Shown in pieces: positions 26,260 to 34,999 of a stretch of 51,140 bases of DNA. Positions within the stretch are counted from its first letter, which is position 1. Each line of letters opens with the position of its first letter. The position numbers were made by a program, and so were the translations under genes. The DNA is taken from positions 1-51,140 of the forward strand of contig CAJUSI010000051.1 of assembly GCA_910589035.1 (NCBI GenBank), read 5' to 3'. Source of the DNA: an uncultured Acetatifactor sp. (GTDB taxonomy: Bacteria > Bacillota > Clostridia > Lachnospirales > Lachnospiraceae). A model generated the notes under the pieces. The model was not told the origin of the DNA and ran no database searches. It saw nothing but the letters and a program-made list of their open reading frames with translations.

Positions 26260-27810
26260 GTGTACAAAATCGGTGAGCTTTCCAAACTGTGCAGGATTCC
26301 GGTGAAGACCCTGCGTTTCTATGACAGTGAAGGGCTTCTGACGCCGGATCATATCGACGAAATGACGGGATACCGTTATTACAGTGCTGTAAAACTGTCT
26401 GACTGTTATCGGATCATAGCCCTGAAGGAACTCGGTTTCAGCCTCCGGGAGATCAGGGAACTGTTTTCCATGCCCCGGGAGAATTTCTCCGCCTTCCTTG
26501 GAAATAAGGAAGAGGAGCTGTGCAGGCAGTTAAAACAGACCGAGTATCGCATAGCCATCCTCCGAAACCTGAACACGGAGTTAAAGGAGCGTAAGTCTAT
26601 GTATGATATTGTGATAAGAAAGAGCGACGGAATCCGTCTGGCCTATGAACGTAAGTTGATTTCCGCAAAAACGGAAGAGGATCAGATTCTGAAGAAGATG
26701 CGGGAGGCCCTGCCCGGGATTGCGGGGCGCAGGACGGTGGTGATCGACTATGAAACCGAATATGAGAATCAGGATTTCGACACGGGATTCGGCGTGGAGA
26801 TCACGGGGAAGCTGCCAAAATCCTGCGGATATTCCGAAAGGATGCTCTCCTTCGGGGAGGACACGGCCAGCCTGGTCTGTTCCCCGGGGGAATATGAGGA
26901 GGCCGCTGCAAGCCTTCAGAAATATGTCCTGGATCACGACTTCCAGATTGTAGGGCCTGTGGTAAAAATTCTGTATGAGGATGCCACTGTGGAAATCAAG
27001 CTTCCCGTGGTGAAGCTGGGGGAGTACGACATAAGCCGGAATGAGGATATTGATCTGCCCTTTGAAAATGACGGGCAGGTCATCGGGCACTGGGAGATGA
27101 TCGATTTCCTGCCCTGCCGGGAAATGTTCCATCCCCTGAAGCAGAAGTCCGGCGGTATAGAGGAGATGGCAAACGGGCTGTATTTCCTGCCGGGAGGGGA
27201 GAGGTACTGGTGGTTTGGCTGGACGAAGGGGGTAGTGCTGTCCCAATGCGGCTATCCGCCCCGGAAGAGCTGCAATCCGTATACTCTGGAGACCATCCAG
27301 GGAGAAACCTATCTGTTCCTGGAGTTCAAGGGGCCCAATTATTACCGGGGAGGGAGGCCTGAGCTGTGGGTTTTCCGGAAGACGGATTCCAAAGCCTACC
27401 GAAAACAGGATCTCATAGTGACGGACAGGATTCCCGATCTGCCGGCGGATGACAGCTCCGTGCTGGGGGAATGGAAGGTGTGTGACCTGGTGCAGGAGCC
27501 AGAGGCGTTTGATCCCGATAACACCGGGTCGGTGCTCCCTGAGGAGGGGCTTTACTGGAGGAGCGCAAGGTTCCTGGAAGGCGGAAATATGGAAAACGGT
27601 TTCCGGAACTGGGAGGACGGCAGCTTCCACACCGACGGCCCCGAGGTATGGCGCTGGGTGAACGGATATGTGATCTGCAATCCCCGGTCCACGGCCAGCC
27701 AATACCAAATCCGGAAAATCAGGCAGGCGGAGTATCTTTTTGTCCAGTGGAAGAGCGGGGACTATACCTGTGGCGGGAGCGAACCTTACTGGTATGTGTT
27801 CCGGCGGTAG
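26260..27810 (+). CDS. MerR-family regulator with effector domain and two lipocalin-like C-terminal repeats
   Basis: A 516-residue regulator. Residues 1-70 are a MerR winged helix (YKIGELSKLCRIPVKTLRFYDSEGLL), followed by a dimerising coiled coil and a GyrI-like effector domain (about 115-265). Two tandem repeats of about 110 residues follow, starting GHWEMIDFLP and GEWKVCDLVQ and each ending in a YLFxxxKGxxY/YLFVQWKSGDY strand. This repeat also occurs at the C-terminus of BlaR1-like proteins and probably binds a ligand. GTG 26260 is chosen because AAGGAG is eight bases upstream; GTG 26251 overlaps that site. It is likely a drug or membrane-stress sensor, and the MATE exporter downstream is a plausible target. 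Confidence 0.85.
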   Translation: MYKIGELSKLCRIPVKTLRFYDSEGLLTPDHIDEMTGYRYYSAVKLSDCYRIIALKELGFSLREIRELFSMPRENFSAFLGNKEEELCRQLKQTEYRIAILRNLNTELKERKSMYDIVIRKSDGIRLAYERKLISAKTEEDQILKKMREALPGIAGRRTVVIDYETEYENQDFDTGFGVEITGKLPKSCGYSERMLSFGEDTASLVCSPGEYEEAAASLQKYVLDHDFQIVGPVVKILYEDATVEIKLPVVKLGEYDISRNEDIDLPFENDGQVIGHWEMIDFLPCREMFHPLKQKSGGIEEMANGLYFLPGGERYWWFGWTKGVVLSQCGYPPRKSCNPYTLETIQGETYLFLEFKGPNYYRGGRPELWVFRKTDSKAYRKQDLIVTDRIPDLPADDSSVLGEWKVCDLVQEPEAFDPDNTGSVLPEEGLYWRSARFLEGGNMENGFRNWEDGSFHTDGPEVWRWVNGYVICNPRSTASQYQIRKIRQAEYLFVQWKSGDYTCGGSEPYWYVFRR

Positions 27811-28012
27811 GGAACTGTCTGCAAACGACAGGAACCGCTTCGTGCGTCGCCGTTCACAGCAACATTTGGCGCCTGCTGTCTCGGATTTTTCGTGCATAAT
27901 GTACGCGAAAACGCCTTGGGGTGGCAACGGGTGAACCGTAACAGCAGGAGATGCAGTTGGCGGATACCTGAAAAATGGGATGGCCTATCAATACAAAATA
28001 TGGTAAAATGAA

Positions 28013-28042
28013 ACAGGCAGGGCATTTCGGTGTCCTGCCTGT
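28013..28042 (+). other. Perfect 9-bp hairpin in the MATE leader
   Basis: ACAGGCAGG (28013-28021) and CCTGCCTGT (28034-28042) flank a 12-base loop, 62 bases before the MATE start. A TATGGTAAAAT stretch about ten bases upstream could be a -10 region. No T-run follows. Confidence 0.45.
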
Positions 28043-28104
28043 CAATGGTTTGTGCCCGGCAGAATAGGGTGCTCGATGGTTCCACAGGACAGGAAGGAGG
28101 AAGG

Positions 28105-29490
28105 ATGGGAATGAAAAATCAGGACAGAACGGATCTCTTCGAGAAGACGGCAGTGCCCGCCGCGGTAAGGCAGCTTATCATACCCACAATTATCAGCTCC
28201 CTGATCACCATTGTCTATAACCTGGCGGATACTTATTTTGTGGGTATGCTCAACGATCCCATACAGAATGCCGCCGTCACGCTTGTGGCGCCGCTGATGC
28301 TGGCTTTTAACGCCGTGAATAACCTGTTCGGGGCGGGCACCAGCAGTATGATGAGCCGTGCGCTGGGCCGGCACGAGCATGACACGGTGAAGCGATGTTC
28401 CGTGATCGGATTTTACTGTACGGTATTTTGTTCTGCAATATTCTCCCTGTTGAGCATCCTGTTCCGCCCCGGCCTGCTTCATCTGCTGGGGGCGGAGGAA
28501 AATACCATGGCGGCAACCGGCGCCTATATGCAATGGACGGTATGCTGCGGGGCTGTCCCGGCCATTTTGAACGTGGTCATGGCGTACATGGTCCGTTCGG
28601 AAGGGGCCACCTTCCATGCCAGCATCGGAACTATCAGCGGATGCGTCCTGAATATGATCCTGGATCCCATTTTTATCCTGCCCTGGGGTCTGGATATGGG
28701 GGCGGCCGGCGCCGGGCTTGCCACCTTCCTGGGCAACACGCTGGCCTGCTGTTATTTCTTCGTGCTGCTGTACATCAGGAGAGGGAAGACCTATGTGTCT
28801 GTATCGCCGAAGCTTTTTTCCTTTGATAAAACTATACTTTTGGGGATATTTGCGGTGGGGATTCCCGCCTGCATCCAGAACCTTCTGAATGTGACCAGCA
28901 TGACCCTGCTGAACAATTTCTCCGCCTCCTTCGGCTCCGATGTGGTGGCTTCCATGGGAATAGCCCAGAAGATCAATATGGTGCCGCTGAACCTGTTCTT
29001 CGGCATGTTTCAGGGAATTCTCCCGCTGGTGGGCTATACCTACGCCAGCAAGAATTACCGGCGTATGAAGGAGACAGTCCTTTACAGCATGAAGCTGGGC
29101 ATCTGCTGCGTGGCTGTAATTTCGGCGGCGTATCTTACCTTCGCGGGGACGCTGGTCAGGATGTTCATGGACAATGAAGTCATTGTGGACTACGGCAGTC
29201 ATTTCCTGCGGGGAATGTGCCTGCAGTTGCCCTTCATGTGCGTAGATTTTCTGGCGGTGGGGGTATTCCAGGCCACCGGCATGGGGAACAAGGCACTGGT
29301 ATTTGCTATATTGAGAAAGATTGTATTTGAAATTCCGGCATTGTTTATCCTGAATAAAATATTCCCTCTCTATGGACTGCCCTATGCCCAGGTCACAGCG
29401 GAATTCCTCCTGGCTATCATCGCCGGTTTTGTGCTGCTGAGGCTGTTCCGGAAGCTGGAGACGCATGAGGAGGCGTTAACAGATCAATAA
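28105..29490 (+). CDS. MATE-family multidrug/cation exporter
   Basis: A 461-residue membrane protein with twelve predicted hydrophobic segments. Family landmarks are LIIPTIISSLITIVYNLADTYFVG at the first helix, GAGTSSMMSRALGRH after helix two, and the internal repeat around GIPACIQNLLNVTSMTLLNNF. MATE proteins expel cationic drugs or metabolites in exchange for sodium or protons. AGGAGG (28095-28100) precedes both ATG 28105 and the in-frame ATG 28111, and either could be used. It lies 294 bases after the MerR gene in the same direction, so it may be under MerR control. Confidence 0.93.
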   Translation: MGMKNQDRTDLFEKTAVPAAVRQLIIPTIISSLITIVYNLADTYFVGMLNDPIQNAAVTLVAPLMLAFNAVNNLFGAGTSSMMSRALGRHEHDTVKRCSVIGFYCTVFCSAIFSLLSILFRPGLLHLLGAEENTMAATGAYMQWTVCCGAVPAILNVVMAYMVRSEGATFHASIGTISGCVLNMILDPIFILPWGLDMGAAGAGLATFLGNTLACCYFFVLLYIRRGKTYVSVSPKLFSFDKTILLGIFAVGIPACIQNLLNVTSMTLLNNFSASFGSDVVASMGIAQKINMVPLNLFFGMFQGILPLVGYTYASKNYRRMKETVLYSMKLGICCVAVISAAYLTFAGTLVRMFMDNEVIVDYGSHFLRGMCLQLPFMCVDFLAVGVFQATGMGNKALVFAILRKIVFEIPALFILNKIFPLYGLPYAQVTAEFLLAIIAGFVLLRLFRKLETHEEALTDQ

Positions 29491-29707
29491 TATCCCTTAT
29501 TCGGAAGCAATCCCTTTGCTTCTTATAAATTAACTATGTGCGGGAGTACCTGGGGGAGTATCCAGAGAAGGACTTGATTTGTGCAGAATCGGAGCATTAT
29601 AAAAGGCAGCAAGCCCACTTATCATTGATTCTCCAATAACAAAAATGTTTGGGGCAGTGTGATGAAGGCTCTGCCAGATACACAGACTATTTTTTGGTGT
29701 TGAAGGG

Positions 29708-29737
29708 GTGTGAAAAAGGCCGCCGCTTTTTTCACAC
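29708..29737. terminator. Bidirectional terminator between MATE and the tRNA synthetase-like gene
   Basis: GTGTGAAAAA (29708-29717) pairs with TTTTTCACAC (29728-29737). The A- and T-rich stem ends suit termination in either direction. The 304-base gap 29491-29794 holds no other gene. Confidence 0.6.
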
Positions 29738-29752
29738 ACCCTTAATGAAACT

Positions 29753-29773
29753 CCCCACAGCAGAGCTGCGGGG
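29753..29773 (-). terminator. Terminator hairpin just after the tRNA synthetase-like gene
   Basis: On the minus strand CCCCGCAGC, loop TCT, GCTGTGGGG, then AGTTTCATT. The 9-bp stem has one wobble-type mismatch. It starts 22 bases past the stop codon. Confidence 0.55.
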
Positions 29774-29794
29774 AATTGAACCCTGAGAGATTAA

Positions 29795-31789
29795 TTACTC
29801 TTTCGCCAGCTGGCAATCATGCTTTTTAAAGAAATCAACCCTCGGTTCCAGAACTTTCAGTTTATGGCTCTTCCCGTCTGCAATATAAAAGGAAATCGGC
29901 TCAAAGATATGATTCCAATCCCACAATTCTTCTCCCAGATTCAGGTATTCCCGAAACATTTCACATCCCTCCGGCGCAATGGGATGAACCAGGATTGCTG
30001 TCACCTTACAGGCATAAAAACAATCAATTACAAGCTGTTTCCTGAGTTCCGCATTATCTGCGGCATCCGCAATCTTTACATTGTTTACCCAATGTTTGTT
30101 GACTCCCCGGATAAAGTCATCTAAAACATAAGAGATGCGGTGAAACTCATGGTTATACATATGACGCTCATAATCAAGAACCGCTTTCTCTGCCATAAGC
30201 TTTATCTGCTCGCTCACATCTCCCATGGGGATTTTTCCGTCATAATTGTTCTGGATTGCGTAGAAGCAGGTTCGGATCAGCCGGTTAAACACATTGGTTA
30301 TCAGATTGCCGTCTTTCAGGACCATGTCTACGCCAATCCGGTCTTCCTCTTTTAAAAAGACCTGGGGTTTAAAACCTGTACTTTTGGAGGACAGGCCCAG
30401 ACTCATGAAATGCATTCGCAGCTGATCCTTAGTGTAATAATCAAGCAGTTCATCCGCCGCAGGAGGCTTTACTTCGGAACTGCTGCTGGCTTTTGTATCC
30501 ATATACAGTAAATGCCGGTTGGCTATGATATGTGATAAGTGCACCTTCTCCATATCCGGCGTTTCCCCTTTGGGTACCTGCAGGCCTGTAAATAATCCTG
30601 TCTGGGCGATGGCATAGAAATAAATGTTATCTTCTCCGATAAACTGATAAACGGTAGCTTCCTCATCGTACCACCACCTGGATAAGTCGTCCTCCTTTCC
30701 CTGCTCCTTCAAATAGGTCAAAGTAAAGGAAATCGGCGCCCACAGCGATTCCGGCCATACCCAGAAGGTGAGGTCTTTTAACCCTTCGCACTCCGGGAAC
30801 GGAACGCCCCATTCCACATTGCCGGACAGCCGGAAGGGAACCAGTGTCTTTCCGGAAGTATAATGAATGCCTCTGTCATCCAGTACATTTTTAGCCTTGT
30901 CGCGGTAGTCCAGATTTTCAAATTCAAACACCACGGACGGTTTCTTTTCTTCGTTGGTACATGTATGAGGGGGCAGCTTTGCCTCCAGTTCAGCCAGGTT
31001 ATCTATATACTTTTTTGGTACATATAGTAAGGGCTTTTTCAAAAATTCTTCTACGGTTTCCAGCTGGTACTTGCGCGTATTTGTGCTTTTTCGCAGGAAA
31101 TCATTATATTTCTTTACTATGGGAAGGCAATGTTCCAAATCAAAATACCAGTTTTCCACATCTCTGAGTTCAGGTTTTTTATCGGATAAGCAGCTGACGG
31201 GATCGATCAGTTCCGAAGGCAGGAACTGATGTCCCAGGGAACACTCGTCGGCATATGCTTTTTCCGATGTACATCCCGGTATGGGGCATTTTCCTGTCAC
31301 CTGTCTTCCGTTTAGAAACATCTTTTTCTCTGCATCATAAAACTGGGGCATGGACATTTTCTTCATATATCCGTTTTGGCATAAAGTCTGAAAGACTTCC
31401 GCTGATACCTGCCTGTGGATCGAACCGGCTTCTCCCAGGGCCGATGCCCCAAAGAAATCCAGACTGATTCCATAGTTTTCCAGGGTTTGCTTCTGATTCT
31501 CATGGTTGGCACGTACATAATCCTCCAGAGTACCTCCATATCCTGCTTCCTGCAGCCTGCGGTAGCTTTCCATGATAGGGGAACCGTAACAATCTGTTCC
31601 CGAAACAAAGATAACATTGTCTTTTCCGATTCGGTCTCTTAAAAACCGCGCAAAAATATCCGCATGTACAAACATGCCGCCAACATGCCCGAAATGTAAA
31701 TTTTTATTCCCGTAGGGCATACCTGCCGTAATAACGGCACGTTTGGGAAATGTGGGGCGTTCGTTTGAAGTTAACCGCTTACATATCAT
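29795..31789 (-). CDS. Methionyl-tRNA synthetase-like class I ligase (paralogue)
   Basis: A 664-residue class I tRNA ligase. The HIGH-type motif is LHFGHVGG near residue 28, followed by FVSGTDCYGSP. A metal-binding knuckle (CPIPGC...CSLGH) interrupts the catalytic domain as in MetRS. The usual KMSKS is altered to LSSKS in GLSSKSTGFKPQ, and the anticodon-binding helices follow. The sequence fits a MetRS-like group found beside the normal MetG in Lachnospiraceae; whether it charges tRNA is not certain. The start at 31789 (AAAGGA upstream) matches where the family begins; 31834 is an in-frame alternative. No T-box is visible upstream. Confidence 0.8.
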   Translation of the reverse strand: MICKRLTSNERPTFPKRAVITAGMPYGNKNLHFGHVGGMFVHADIFARFLRDRIGKDNVIFVSGTDCYGSPIMESYRRLQEAGYGGTLEDYVRANHENQKQTLENYGISLDFFGASALGEAGSIHRQVSAEVFQTLCQNGYMKKMSMPQFYDAEKKMFLNGRQVTGKCPIPGCTSEKAYADECSLGHQFLPSELIDPVSCLSDKKPELRDVENWYFDLEHCLPIVKKYNDFLRKSTNTRKYQLETVEEFLKKPLLYVPKKYIDNLAELEAKLPPHTCTNEEKKPSVVFEFENLDYRDKAKNVLDDRGIHYTSGKTLVPFRLSGNVEWGVPFPECEGLKDLTFWVWPESLWAPISFTLTYLKEQGKEDDLSRWWYDEEATVYQFIGEDNIYFYAIAQTGLFTGLQVPKGETPDMEKVHLSHIIANRHLLYMDTKASSSSEVKPPAADELLDYYTKDQLRMHFMSLGLSSKSTGFKPQVFLKEEDRIGVDMVLKDGNLITNVFNRLIRTCFYAIQNNYDGKIPMGDVSEQIKLMAEKAVLDYERHMYNHEFHRISYVLDDFIRGVNKHWVNNVKIADAADNAELRKQLVIDCFYACKVTAILVHPIAPEGCEMFREYLNLGEELWDWNHIFEPISFYIADGKSHKLKVLEPRVDFFKKHDCQLAKE

Positions 31790-32145
31790 ATTGTCCTGTT
31801 CCTTTCTGTTATTTGTTTTAGATATTTTAGTCATCACCTGCTTCCCTTTTTTACCGGGGAAGCTCTGGCTGTTCCGGCATGATATCCCTCCTTTTCGAAT
31901 CCATAACCTCTCGGAATCTCCAAGCCGCATTTTTCGGGCCTTTTAAGATTCCAATTTTGCTGATTCCTCCACCTTTTACGGAAAAACCAAATCAGGAACC
32001 GCTGCTTTCTGCCGAAGTATTCCGAGAGCCTATATCCCTGAACAGACGGAAATGTGATAAATCGAGCAGGGAAGAGCATCTCCCTGCCCGCCGCGCGGGC
32101 TGCATGCAGCAGCGTCAGGTTTCCATGTGGGGCATGTGCAAACAA

Positions 32146-32182
32146 AAACGGCCAAAAACCCGTATTGAGCTTTCGGCCGTTT
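32146..32182 (-). terminator. Rho-independent terminator after a tiny ORF
   Basis: On the minus strand AAACGGCC (32182-32175) and GGCCGTTT (32153-32146) close a 21-base loop and run into TTTTTGTT. The stem is followed by a proper T-run. It lies 30 bases beyond the stop of the 30-codon ORF and about 350 bases before the synthetase-like gene. Confidence 0.7.
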
Positions 32183-32211
32183 GGTTCAGATTAACCAGGA
32201 TAAGACACTTG

Positions 32212-32304
32212 TTATGAACACAGCCCCAAAAGCCCCTTGCCAATTTTGACAATGAGCTGCTGTTGCTGGTTCATTCTGTTCATGGTAATTGCAAATTTAA
32301 TCAT
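32212..32304 (-). CDS. Small protein or leader peptide, 30 residues
   Basis: ATG at 32304 opens a 30-codon frame beginning MIKFAITMNRMNQQQQ and ending GKGLLGLCS. AAAGGA lies about eleven bases upstream. The reason for calling it is its setting: a near-perfect promoter 28 bases upstream and a terminator just after its stop make a complete miniature transcription unit. The N-terminal third has three methionines and lies ahead of a MetRS-like gene, so leader-peptide attenuation is possible. It could equally be an independent small protein. I know no family for it. Confidence 0.5.
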   Translation of the reverse strand: MIKFAITMNRMNQQQQLIVKIGKGLLGLCS

Positions 32305-32331
32305 GGGCGTATCTATCCTTTATTTTGTGTA

Positions 32332-32360
32332 ATCTTAGCAGGATATTTTTCATTTGTCAA
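32332..32360 (-). promoter_or_regulatory. Strong sigma-A-type promoter for the small ORF
   Basis: On the minus strand TTGACA (32360-32355), 17-base spacer, TAAGAT (32337-32332). Transcription would start near 32325, about 20 bases before the ATG of the 30-codon ORF. Confidence 0.75.
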
Positions 32361-32706
32361 TATGAAAATTGTTCTTCCTATCCACGGAATATAAGCCCTA
32401 TGGATATATTATACATGAAATAGGGGACGAATTCAAATTTTGTCCTGTTTTTTAGGGGATAATTTGGGCCAAAAACCTGGAAAAAACGAAAAACATTTGC
32501 CTTTCCCTCCTGAATATGCTAAACTTAGTACAAAGCATTATTTCAAATCCGGTATGGCCGTTAGCGCTGCATACCTGTCAAACATTCATTTTTCATTATT
32601 TCAAGGAAATTCATGCTTTTATTTTATCCATTCATTATCAATAAGAGCAGGAGTTTCGCATAAAATACCCAGGCCGCGGTCCTCCTGCAGGAAAAGGAGG
32701 AGAGTT
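32361..32706. other. AT-rich gap without a recognised gene
   Basis: This stretch lies between the divergent small-ORF promoter and the Rpn pseudogene. The plus frame is open from 32440 into the pseudogene but its residues before 32707 resemble no family and there is no start site. I see no other structure. Confidence 0.5.
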
Positions 32707-33551
32707 ATGGCTGGGAACAGAGAGTATAAAAGCGATGTGTTCAGCATGCTGATGGAGGAGCCGGGGTACGCGCTGGAGGTGTACAATGCGCTGAACCATT
32801 CGGATTACAGGGATCCCGGACGAATTGAGGTATGTAACCTGGAGCGGGGGATTTCCCTGTCGGTGCGCAATGACGCGGCGTTTATTCTGGATATGAATCT
32901 AAACGTATATGAGCATGAGTCCACTGTCTGCCCCAATATGCCCCTGCGAGCGCTGATCTACGTGACAAACATCCTGGAGCAGTGGGTTAAGAAGCAGAAC
33001 ATATACGGGAGAAGGCTGGTGAAAATCCCGACTCCACGGTTCGTGGTGTTTTACAATGGGGCGGAGGAGCAGCGGTCGCAGTACCGGCTGAAGCTGTCGG
33101 ACGCGTATGCAAACCGAATCAAGAAGCCGGAGCTTGAGCTGACCTGCACGGTATATAACACAAGAACCGGAAGCTGTTGTCGGAATGCCCGGTATTAGAG
33201 GAGTACATGAAGTTTGTAGGCTATGTGCGGGGGGAACTTGAGATGCAGCCGGAGAAGGATTTGAAAAAAGCCATAGACAAAGCCATAGACCGTTGTATCG
33301 AGGAGGGCGTGCTGCGGGAATTTCTGACAAAGCGCCGCGAGGAGGTGACAAAGGTGACACAGCTGGACTACACATTTGACAGGCGTATAGAGCTTGAACG
33401 GGAAGATGCGCGGGAAGAGGAGCGTGTCAATACGGAACGTGAAAGGAAAGCCAGGGAAAAGGAACGGCAGCGGGCGGAACTGGCTGAGATGGAGGTGCAG
33501 AAGCTTCGCGCAGAACTGGAGCATTATAAAAGGCGGTTTCCGGAAGCATAA
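32707..33551 (+). pseudogene. Rpn-like nuclease gene broken by a frameshift
   Basis: ATG 32707 follows AAAAGGAGGAGAG and encodes MAGNREYKSDVFSMLMEEP, the start of a well-known Lachnospiraceae Rpn-like/PD-(D/E)XK family. The match continues through ISLSVRNDAAFILDMNLNVYEH and IPTPRFVVFYNGAEE to TCTVYN. After AAC at 33157-33159 an extra AC dinucleotide shifts the frame; reading on from AAG 33162 gives KNRKLLSECPVLEEYM and the normal charged C-terminus, ending at 33551. The two parts together make one standard-length protein, so this is one gene disabled by a 2-base insertion. The C-terminal part could only be made by internal initiation. Confidence 0.85.
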
Positions 33552-33583
33552 GATCAATTATCCGTCCCTGTTATTGGAGGAAG

Positions 33584-33942
33584 ATAAAAATAAAGTATAC
33601 TTGGATTGATTACACCTCCGCATACAGGGAAACGGCTGATTCCTGGATGGACGAGGATGCAAAGCGCTTTACCTGGTGTGATGAGGGATTTGAAGCGTAT
33701 TACCAATATTGGATAAAGGAGCCTGAAACAATACTGGGTGAGAATTGCTTGCTCAGTCGGAGAATATCATTGGAGTCAAGATGAAAAACGCGGATGCGGT
33801 AATATTTCCAGGCAATGTTGCATCACAAAAAGCATTTGAAAAAGCCGGATTTGTATTTCACTCCGCGCACCCCGACGGAGATGTCTGGAATTATAAATTT
33901 GGGTACAGCATCTCCGTGCCAGATCCAGGGGCGGGGATTTGA
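33584..33942 (+). pseudogene. Decayed GNAT acetyltransferase gene with internal deletion
   Basis: GGAGG (33576-33580) is followed by ATA at 33584 where an ATG is expected, then KIKYTWIDYTSAYRETADSWMDEDAK and onward to PETILGEN. At that point the frame switches to ELLAQSENIIGV, and then NVASQKAFEKAGFVFHSAHPDGD, the acetyl-CoA-site end of a GNAT protein. About 60 expected central residues between are missing. Start-codon loss plus deletion and frameshift make this a clear relic. It sits directly after the broken Rpn gene. Confidence 0.75.
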
Positions 33943-34004
33943 AATCAGTAGTTTCGGGGAAATAAGGGAAATGACAGCTGCGGCAGTCCGTGGGGGAAGT
34001 GCCT

Positions 34005-34856
34005 CTATTCCTGCCGCTTCACCACCGGGATCCACACTTCATATTGGGCATTTTCCGGATCCGGGTTCAGATAGACCTCTACATCCGGGGCGTTGCCGTA
34101 CTCATACCCGGAGGTGGGCAGCCATTCCGTCACGATGCGCCGCTCCAGCTCCTGGATGGACTGGTTCGTTCCGCTTCCGGGGAAGACGGCCCAGGTAGCG
34201 CCTGGCACGATGTATTCCTCCAGATCTCCCGCCGCCTGGGAGGAGGAGACGGCGATATAATACCGCCAGGGCTCCGTATCGTTGCAGGTGCTGATGCCCA
34301 GCACGCCGCAGGGAACCGTATCCATCATGCCGATCAGCCGCTGCAGGGTACCGTCGGCGGAGATTTGTCCCCACTTGGCGGGGATCACCGCAAAATTCTT
34401 CTCGATATCCTTTTCCAGAGGAACGGATACGCCTACGATGCGAAACGCTTCCTTTGTCTCAATCCGATAATTCATTTCTTCCACTCCTTTGACTGTGATT
34501 TTGAAAGTGATGGGCGGGAAGGATTTTACGGATACCCCTTCCCTTTTCAGGGCGGAGGGGGCGATGCCATGGACGGACTGGAAGGCTCTGTTGAAGGCGG
34601 TGGGGGAGCTGTACCCGTATCTGCCGGCCACATCGATGATTTTCATGTCCTTTCCCTGCAAATCCACGGCGGCAAGGGACATTTTCCTCCTGCGGATGTA
34701 TTCGGATAGGGGGATCCCCGCCATATAGGTGAACATCCGCTGAAAATGATAGGAGGAACAGCAGGCAATCCGCCCCAACTGCTCCGGATCGATTTCACCC
34801 GTCAAATGTTCCTCAATATAGCCAATTGCTTCGTTCAGTCTTTCAATCCATTCCAT
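34005..34856 (-). CDS. AraC-family regulator with GyrI-like effector domain
   Basis: A 283-residue regulator. The two helix-turn-helix motifs are at the N-terminus (residues about 1-110: LGRIACCSSYHFQRMFTYMAG and VAGRYGYSSPTAFNRAFQSVHG). The C-terminal part (about 125-283) is a GyrI-like ligand domain ending PENAQYEVWIPV. This Rob/SoxS-like layout with GyrI usually senses small toxic or amphipathic compounds. The start at 34856 is picked because AAAGGAATGTGTAAC precedes it and the HTH domain starts at once; a longer frame adds 43 unrelated residues. The nearest genes are unrelated, so its targets are unclear. Confidence 0.9.
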   Translation of the reverse strand: MEWIERLNEAIGYIEEHLTGEIDPEQLGRIACCSSYHFQRMFTYMAGIPLSEYIRRRKMSLAAVDLQGKDMKIIDVAGRYGYSSPTAFNRAFQSVHGIAPSALKREGVSVKSFPPITFKITVKGVEEMNYRIETKEAFRIVGVSVPLEKDIEKNFAVIPAKWGQISADGTLQRLIGMMDTVPCGVLGISTCNDTEPWRYYIAVSSSQAAGDLEEYIVPGATWAVFPGSGTNQSIQELERRIVTEWLPTSGYEYGNAPDVEVYLNPDPENAQYEVWIPVVKRQE

Positions 34857-34999
34857 GTTACACATTCCTTTCTCTGTGTTTTCGTTTCCTGTCAGCTGGT
34901 GAAGTTTATCCGATTCCTTCTGCCTTCTTTCAATGCTTTCAGTATAGCGTATCCACGGTATCATTTCCTCTCCGTTTCCATACAAAAAAAGAGAGCTGA

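Noticed and set aside
26581..27927. 448-codon minus-strand frame opposite the MerR gene
   Set aside because: Overlaps a well-supported regulator and has no start site or family match.
28042..29466. 474-codon minus-strand frame opposite the MATE gene
   Set aside because: The plus strand encodes a full-length MATE protein; the opposite frame is His/Gln-rich nonsense.
31790..32211. T-box riboswitch before the MetRS-like gene
   Set aside because: No AGGGTGGNACCGCG-type antiterminator sequence is present on the minus strand; the visible hairpin has a different layout.
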